Assembly (NCBI GenBank): GCA_902826385.1
Contig: CADEEU010000094.1
Coordinates: forward strand, 1 to 10,795
Source: an uncultured Acidobacteriota bacterium
GTDB taxonomy: Bacteria > Acidobacteriota > Blastocatellia > Pyrinomonadales > Pyrinomonadaceae
Reading direction: 5' to 3'
DNA length: 10,795 bases
The translations under genes were made by a program, and so were the position numbers. A model generated the notes under the pieces. The model made no database searches, had not been told where the DNA came from, and saw only the letters and a program-made list of their open reading frames with translations. How positions within the stretch are numbered: position 1 is the first letter of the stretch; each line of letters starts with the position of its first letter. This document shows, one piece after another, positions 6,706 to 10,795 of this stretch.

Positions 6706-7770
6706 TTGGATTGGGCAAAACCGAAAATTCGCGAAAATGTGCTGCTGGCTCCGCTGACGACGTTAAAGGTCGGCGGGCCGGCTCGTTTTTTTGTCGAAGC
6801 TAAGACGATTGAAGACGTTGTCGCGGCTGTTCGATATGCAGGCGATGAACGTCTCGATCTTTTCATCCTAGGCGGCGGAAGCAATATTCTCGTTTCCGAT
6901 CTCGGATTTGAGGGACTGGTCGTCCAGGTTTCGTTGAAAGGCATCACGGCAGAAAAGCCAAACGACAGCAACCCGAAACAAATCGTTACCGCACAAGCAG
7001 GAGAAAACTGGGACGATTTTGTCGCTTATTGTGTGGCAAACGAACTGGCTGGCGTCGAATGTCTTAGCGGAATTCCGGGCTTTGTCGGAGGCACGCCTGT
7101 TCAGAATGTGGGAGCTTACGGACAGGAAGTTTCGGAGACCATAGTGTCGGTAAAATGTCTTGACCGCGAAAAGCTTGAGATCGTCGATCTTTCGAACAAG
7201 GATTGCTCATTCAGTTACAGAAAAAGCATATTTAACTCGACCCTGCGGGACCGATACGTGGTGTTGTCCGTTAGTTATGCTCTAAGCAAAGCGGGCAAAC
7301 CAAAGATCGTTTACAAGGACCTGATAGAACATTTTGCGGGAGCCGAACCCACCATTGTTGAAACGCGGGAAGCGGTGCTAAAAATCCGCGCGGCAAAGTC
7401 GATGGTGATCGATCCGTCCGATCCGAACTCTCAAAGTGCGGGATCGTTTTTTAAGAACCCGATCGTCAACAAGGCTAAGCTTGCGGAAATAGCCGAAAAG
7501 GTGAAGGCCGACAACGTTCCGCACTTTGATGCGGGAGCCGATCAAGTAAAAATTCCTGCAGCGTGGTTGATCGAAAAGTCCGGTTTTCAGAAGGGATTTT
7601 CGCTCGGCAATGCCGGCATCTCAACGCGCCATTCGCTCGCTCTGGTTAATCGGGGTGGGGCTACGTCAACGGAAATAGTTGCTCTCAAGGACCTGATTAC
7701 GCAAGCGGTGCAGTCGGGGTTCGACATCAGACTTCTTCCGGAGCCTATTTTTGTCGGTTCATTCGAATAA
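6706..7770 (+). CDS. murB: UDP-N-acetylenolpyruvoylglucosamine reductase (MurB, type I)
   Basis: Cytoplasmic flavoenzyme that reduces UDP-GlcNAc-enolpyruvate with NADPH to UDP-N-acetylmuramate, the second committed step of peptidoglycan synthesis. 354 residues, close to the E. coli enzyme (342). The FAD-binding domain shows TTLKVGGPARFF (18-29), ILGGGSN (54-60) and SGIPGFVGGTPVQNVGAYGQE (121-141, with Thr-Pro where many homologues have Ser-Pro or Ala-Pro). The catalytic set is complete: Arg172 in YRKS, Ser247 in AGSFFKNP and Glu346 in LLPEPIF. YRKSIF and the following loop mark it as type I. The start is a TTG at 6706; the frame is closed by a stop at 6685-6687, so little upstream extension is possible. 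No good Shine-Dalgarno sits at normal distance (GGAGG at 6675-6679 is too far, AAAAGG ends 14 bases upstream). Translation may therefore be coupled to the upstream TPR gene, whose stop is 10 bp away. Confidence 0.95.
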   Translation: MDWAKPKIRENVLLAPLTTLKVGGPARFFVEAKTIEDVVAAVRYAGDERLDLFILGGGSNILVSDLGFEGLVVQVSLKGITAEKPNDSNPKQIVTAQAGENWDDFVAYCVANELAGVECLSGIPGFVGGTPVQNVGAYGQEVSETIVSVKCLDREKLEIVDLSNKDCSFSYRKSIFNSTLRDRYVVLSVSYALSKAGKPKIVYKDLIEHFAGAEPTIVETREAVLKIRAAKSMVIDPSDPNSQSAGSFFKNPIVNKAKLAEIAEKVKADNVPHFDAGADQVKIPAAWLIEKSGFQKGFSLGNAGISTRHSLALVNRGGATSTEIVALKDLITQAVQSGFDIRLLPEPIFVGSFE

Positions 7771-7853
7771 GCACACATTCTGCTGGGCCCTCAGTCTTCA
7801 AACCCCTGGAATTCATTCCGCAAAAAAACTCATCGTGGTACGTCCCATTAACG

Positions 7854-7859
7854 TATAAT
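7854..7859 (+). promoter_or_regulatory. Consensus -10 box upstream of the second TPR gene
   Basis: A perfect TATAAT in the 141-bp gap after murB. No good -35 is visible at 16-18 bases. Transcription would begin near 7866, after the first base of the upstream GTG codon and 46 bases before ATG 7912, which supports the ATG as start. It suggests the second TPR gene can be expressed independently of murB. Confidence 0.45.
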
Positions 7860-7901
7860 TTGGGTGGCTAGAACTCTACCAACCCTTCAAATCATCTTCT
7901 C

Positions 7902-7905
7902 GAGG
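7902..7905 (+). promoter_or_regulatory. Ribosome binding site deciding the ATG 7912 start
   Basis: GAGG (in CGAGGTGGGC) lies six bases before ATG 7912, an ideal spacing. The alternative upstream GTG at 7864 has no comparable site and would put 16 residues in front of an otherwise standard signal peptide. Confidence 0.6.
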
Positions 7906-7911
7906 TGGGCA

Positions 7912-9729
7912 ATGTTCCGGACAAATCATTCTATAAAGCTTTTATTTTCTGTACTTGCGTTAATCTCGCTAAACCTCCAAAGCTTGCTAGTGGTAAGGGC
8001 CAACGACATCATCGCGTCAGACGATGTTGTTTCGGGTTCGAGCGTTTTTGTTTTTAGAGAGTCGCGCAAGCGGCCGCAGGAACGTGCAGGTGGATCGGTC
8101 AGCCTCGGCGGAAGTAAGAAAAGATCCTATCGCGAAAAGGTAAATGCTCAGATCGCGGCGGCGCGGAAGAAAAAGGCCGACGCTGCCAGGGTTCGCCAGG
8201 CAGCAGTTGCGAAAGCTCGTGCCCGCGAGCGCACGGCAAAGCTTAAGCTCTCGAACACACTAGCCGCGGCGGGTGAAAAACAGATGGAGTCAGGTGATAT
8301 TGCTGCCGCTACAGCAAGTTTTAGAAACTCACTGAAAGCCAACCCAAAGAACGTCGAGGCCAAGAGCGGCCTCAGCGAAGCGTTGACCGTTACAGGCATG
8401 ACGACAGCCGACATCGATGAAAACGCGGCGGTACCGTACTTTGAAGAAGCAGTGAAGCTCGACCCAAAGAATGAGGTGGCGTTTACAAAACTGGGTGAGA
8501 TTCATGACGCTCGCGGCCGTAATGCACAGGCGATCGTAAACTACGAAAAAGCACTGGCGATCGATCCACAGCTTTCATCGCTTTATCTGCCGGTTGCTTT
8601 GGCCTACGCAGAGGCAGGAAACGCGGTTAAGGCCGATCTTTATTTAACCAAAGCGGAAGCGGCCGGCGTAGCTGAAAACGATACGAAGTTCGCTCGTGGC
8701 GTATTGCTTTACAAACAGAACAAGAACCAGGAAGCCTTGGCAGTTTTCGATCAGCTTGCAGCCGCCGAACCTCAAAACGGAGCAGTTCAATATCAGCGTG
8801 CCGTTTTGTTCGACAAACTTGGCCAGCGGGACAGGGCCGTAGAAGCTTACCGGAAATCGACACAGATCGATCCCGGTTACGCGCCGGCTTGGTTCGAACT
8901 GGGTGTAATCTATTACAACAAGGGCGACTACAGGAACGCTCTCAATGCCTATCAGGCGGCGGTAAAAGCGGATTACTCGAACGCCAAGGCGCACGCCAAT
9001 CTGGCCAGCACGTATCGTCAACTAGAGCGTTTTGCTGAAGCTAATGCAGAGTACAAGATCGCGGCGGACACGATCAAAGACGATCCCAATCTATACAGCG
9101 AATGGGGTTACTGTCTCGGAAAAACGGCGGAATGGGAGAAAGCGGCGGATCGGCTCGAAACCGCAAAAGGCATGAGTTCGACCGCTGAAGACGAGTCAAA
9201 CATCGGATGGGCTTACTACAATGCCGCCCAGGCGGACAAGGCTGCCGGAAACGATGCGGCCGCTCAGGAAAAGCTCGAGAAAGGCAAGGTGTCGCTTCAG
9301 GCGGCAGTGCAAAAGGATCCGAAGCTCGACGCCGCTCATCTGAATCTTGGATCGACCTACAACAGTCTTGGCGAGCATGACAAAGCAGTCAGGTCGCTGA
9401 ACGAAGCTGTCCGACTGCACAATGATTGGGTCATCGCATTGAATCAGCTTGGGCTGGCATATCGCGGCACGAACAATATGTCAATGGCATTGAACTCGTT
9501 CAATCGAGTTGTTCTGCTCGACGGAAATAATGTCTCCGGCTTGTTCAATCTGGGTTCCGCCCAGTACGCAAGCGGGGACAAAAACGGCGCCAAGAAAACC
9601 CAGGCCAGGCTTAGAAAGGTTCGGCCCGATCTGGCCGATCAGCTCGGCAACATTATTGCGGGTAAAGCCATCGAGTTCGGAACTCAAAAGCTGAGGGAAA
9701 AGATCAGAATTCCCGGAATTCCGTTCTAA
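7912..9729 (+). CDS. Secreted TPR-repeat protein with N-terminal GSSVFVFR motif (paralogue B)
   Basis: 605 residues from ATG 7912; a longer reading from GTG 7864 (621 residues) is less likely. Residues 1-30 form a signal peptide (basic start, core LLFSVLALISL, cut near VRA-N). The motif DVVSGSSVFVFR occupies residues 38-49, the same distance after the predicted cut as in the protein at 4851. Residues 49-112 are basic (22 Lys/Arg, 5 acidic) and Ala-rich, probably helical. TPR units run from about 113 to 570 (YFEEAVKLDPKNEVAFTKLGEI, WFELGVIYYNKGDYRNALNA, HLNLGSTYNSLGEHDKAVRS, ALNQLGLAYRGTNNMSMALN). A basic tail ends the protein (KLREKIRIPGIPF). Only one Cys remains (401), and the paralogue's CxxxxxxxxxC loop is missing. 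It is followed by a strong terminator and faces the CHAT gene convergently. It is likely a periplasmic or outer-membrane scaffold; the substrate is unknown. Confidence 0.87.
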   Translation: MFRTNHSIKLLFSVLALISLNLQSLLVVRANDIIASDDVVSGSSVFVFRESRKRPQERAGGSVSLGGSKKRSYREKVNAQIAAARKKKADAARVRQAAVAKARARERTAKLKLSNTLAAAGEKQMESGDIAAATASFRNSLKANPKNVEAKSGLSEALTVTGMTTADIDENAAVPYFEEAVKLDPKNEVAFTKLGEIHDARGRNAQAIVNYEKALAIDPQLSSLYLPVALAYAEAGNAVKADLYLTKAEAAGVAENDTKFARGVLLYKQNKNQEALAVFDQLAAAEPQNGAVQYQRAVLFDKLGQRDRAVEAYRKSTQIDPGYAPAWFELGVIYYNKGDYRNALNAYQAAVKADYSNAKAHANLASTYRQLERFAEANAEYKIAADTIKDDPNLYSEWGYCLGKTAEWEKAADRLETAKGMSSTAEDESNIGWAYYNAAQADKAAGNDAAAQEKLEKGKVSLQAAVQKDPKLDAAHLNLGSTYNSLGEHDKAVRSLNEAVRLHNDWVIALNQLGLAYRGTNNMSMALNSFNRVVLLDGNNVSGLFNLGSAQYASGDKNGAKKTQARLRKVRPDLADQLGNIIAGKAIEFGTQKLREKIRIPGIPF

Positions 9730-9749
9730 CCGTTTGGCACCGGTTGAAG

Positions 9750-9781
9750 AAGTGGTCGGCTTTCGGGCCGGCCGCTTTTTT
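9750..9781 (+). terminator. Rho-independent terminator after the second TPR gene
   Basis: GTGGTCGGC (9752-9760) pairs with GCCGGCCGC (9767-9775) over nine positions, including two G-T wobbles, around a six-base loop. Two flanking A-T pairs lengthen the stem, and six T follow at once (9776-9781). It lies about 20 bases past the stop codon. On the minus strand, downstream of the CHAT gene, the same hairpin has only a broken T-run, so it works mainly for the plus strand. Confidence 0.85.
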
Positions 9782-9795
9782 CGTTCTGGCCGGGA

Positions 9796-10795
9796 TTATT
9801 GAGTTTGCCGGCGGCGTTTACGAAGCAAAATGACGCTGCCCGCCACGAGCAAAATCAATGCTCCGGCGGTCCCGGCGGACATGTAGGTCCATTTTGGACG
9901 AACTATTTCAGGGCGAGCGTTGAAGTCGCCATGCAGGGTAAAAGCAGCCCAATAAAAAGGAGATTGAAATCTCGGTTCGTTCATTAGCGAGAGCTGGGCT
10001 TGTTTTAGAGCTTCCGACGATGAAAGACCTTCTGCCAACCCTTGATAAAAGGCCGCCATCAGTTTTTGTGACGCTTCGTCCTCGACTTTCCATAGTGTTG
10101 ACATCACTGAACGCGATCCTGCCTGCAAGAAAGCGTTATTTAAGCTAAGCAATCCCTCGCCGCGCAATTCCTTACCGACGGCTGTTTCACAGGCACTCAG
10201 CACGACCAGATCGCTGTTCAGCCGCAAAGCGTAAATGTCTTGAAGCCTTAAAAGATCGGCGTCCAATTGCCGGCTTTCGCGGTCATATCTTGAAAAGACG
10301 ATGCCGGAAAGTTCGGGGCGTTTGCCGTCGACCAAAGCATGGGTGGCCAGGTGAATTATTTTGTAATCGCTAAGATTGGTACGCAGAAAGTTTTCGCGCG
10401 TGGCGGAAAATCCATCGAATGAGTCGACAGAATTGTCCAGTGCTTTTACGACGGCGCGGGCTTCGCGTCCGGATCCATTGAGCCTCGACAGCGAACCGAG
10501 CGATTCGACAAATCGAAAGTTGTCGGCCGTCGTCTGCTCGTTTTGCGGTCGTTTGCCACTAAGCCGTTCATCATCCCTCGAAAAAACAGGGTCGGAAAAG
10601 ACCACCAGGTTCTTTGACGCTTCGCTTTCACGATGTTCCGCCAGTTGGCTGTGTACAGTCAACATGTGCGCGGCTGGCTGGTAAACCACCTGGTTGGTCA
10701 CTCCAAGGGGACTGCCATGTTCCTTTCCCGGCACCAAGAACGCCGAAAAAGACAAGTGATGGAAGCCGCCCTCCCCCGCGACCCTGAACCCCGTC
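9796..10795 (-). CDS. CHAT-domain caspase-like protein with C-terminal transmembrane anchor, N-terminus beyond the window
   Basis: The frame is open to the right edge, so the visible 332 codons are the C-terminal part of a longer protein. The TTG at 10755 is not a real start: the upstream residues (GFRVAGEGGFHHLSFSAFLVPG) match the PDGxLHYLPFAAL strand that opens CHAT domains. The catalytic dyad is visible: His in IIHLATHALVDG (codon 10339-10341) and Cys in LVVLSACETAVG (codon 10189-10191). LNNAFLQAGSRSVMSTLWKV and PFYWAAFTLHGD complete the CHAT fold. After about 15 residues a single hydrophobic span (YMSAGTAGALILLVAGSVILL) ends in a basic RKRRRQTQ tail. CHAT domains are caspase-like cysteine peptidases (clan CD), and in many bacteria they follow N-terminal TPRs, which would lie outside this window. 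By the positive-inside rule the tail should be cytoplasmic and the peptidase extracytoplasmic. Substrate unknown. Confidence 0.9.
   Translation of the reverse strand, partial: TGFRVAGEGGFHHLSFSAFLVPGKEHGSPLGVTNQVVYQPAAHMLTVHSQLAEHRESEASKNLVVFSDPVFSRDDERLSGKRPQNEQTTADNFRFVESLGSLSRLNGSGREARAVVKALDNSVDSFDGFSATRENFLRTNLSDYKIIHLATHALVDGKRPELSGIVFSRYDRESRQLDADLLRLQDIYALRLNSDLVVLSACETAVGKELRGEGLLSLNNAFLQAGSRSVMSTLWKVEDEASQKLMAAFYQGLAEGLSSSEALKQAQLSLMNEPRFQSPFYWAAFTLHGDFNARPEIVRPKWTYMSAGTAGALILLVAGSVILLRKRRRQTQ

Noticed and set aside
6279..6971. 230-residue open frame on the minus strand
   Set aside because: It overlaps the well-supported TPR and murB coding regions antisense and shows no family features.
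9728..9745. AACCG ... CGGTT hairpin as a second terminator
   Set aside because: The stem is only about five bases with no T-run; the adjacent hairpin at 9750-9781 explains termination.
10753..10755. TTG as start of the CHAT protein
   Set aside because: The frame is open to the window edge, and the residues before the TTG match the first conserved CHAT strand, so the gene is truncated by the window.

Overview
The base composition is moderate. The gene set includes secreted tetratricopeptide (TPR) proteins, a beta-helix 'choice-of-anchor Q' type protein, a CHAT caspase-like protein and a divergent EF-G paralogue. Together these suggest a Gram-negative environmental bacterium. My best inference is an acidobacterium (Blastocatellia/Pyrinomonadaceae-like), but no rRNA or strict marker is present, so this is only moderately supported.

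Layout. Left half, minus strand: (i) the N-terminus of an exported beta-helix protein, running off the left edge (1-534); (ii) a secreted protein with a glycine-rich tract, a cysteine-poor thioredoxin-like segment and TPRs (761-2236); (iii) an EF-G-like translational GTPase (2401-4506) with its own terminator, a plausible promoter and a repeat-containing leader that could fold. A 344-bp divergent intergenic region follows. Right half, plus strand: (iv) a secreted TPR protein (4851-6695), followed after 10 bp by (v) murB (6706-7770), then (vi) a second secreted TPR protein (start revised to 7912, end 9729) with its own -10 box and a strong terminator. At the right edge, on the minus strand and convergent, is (vii) the C-terminal part of a CHAT-domain protein with a C-terminal membrane anchor (9796-10795).

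Five of the seven genes appear exported or membrane-anchored, and one of the other two makes a peptidoglycan precursor, so the theme is the cell envelope. The most distinctive observation is that TPR proteins (iv) and (vi), which flank murB, are collinear paralogues. Both carry a near-identical D-x-x-[GS]-GSSVFVFR motif at the same distance (mature residue 8 onward) from the predicted signal-peptidase cut, followed by a strongly basic linker and then the TPR solenoid. This looks like a short docking or targeting module that I cannot assign to a known family. I see no mobile element, CRISPR array, tRNA or rRNA.
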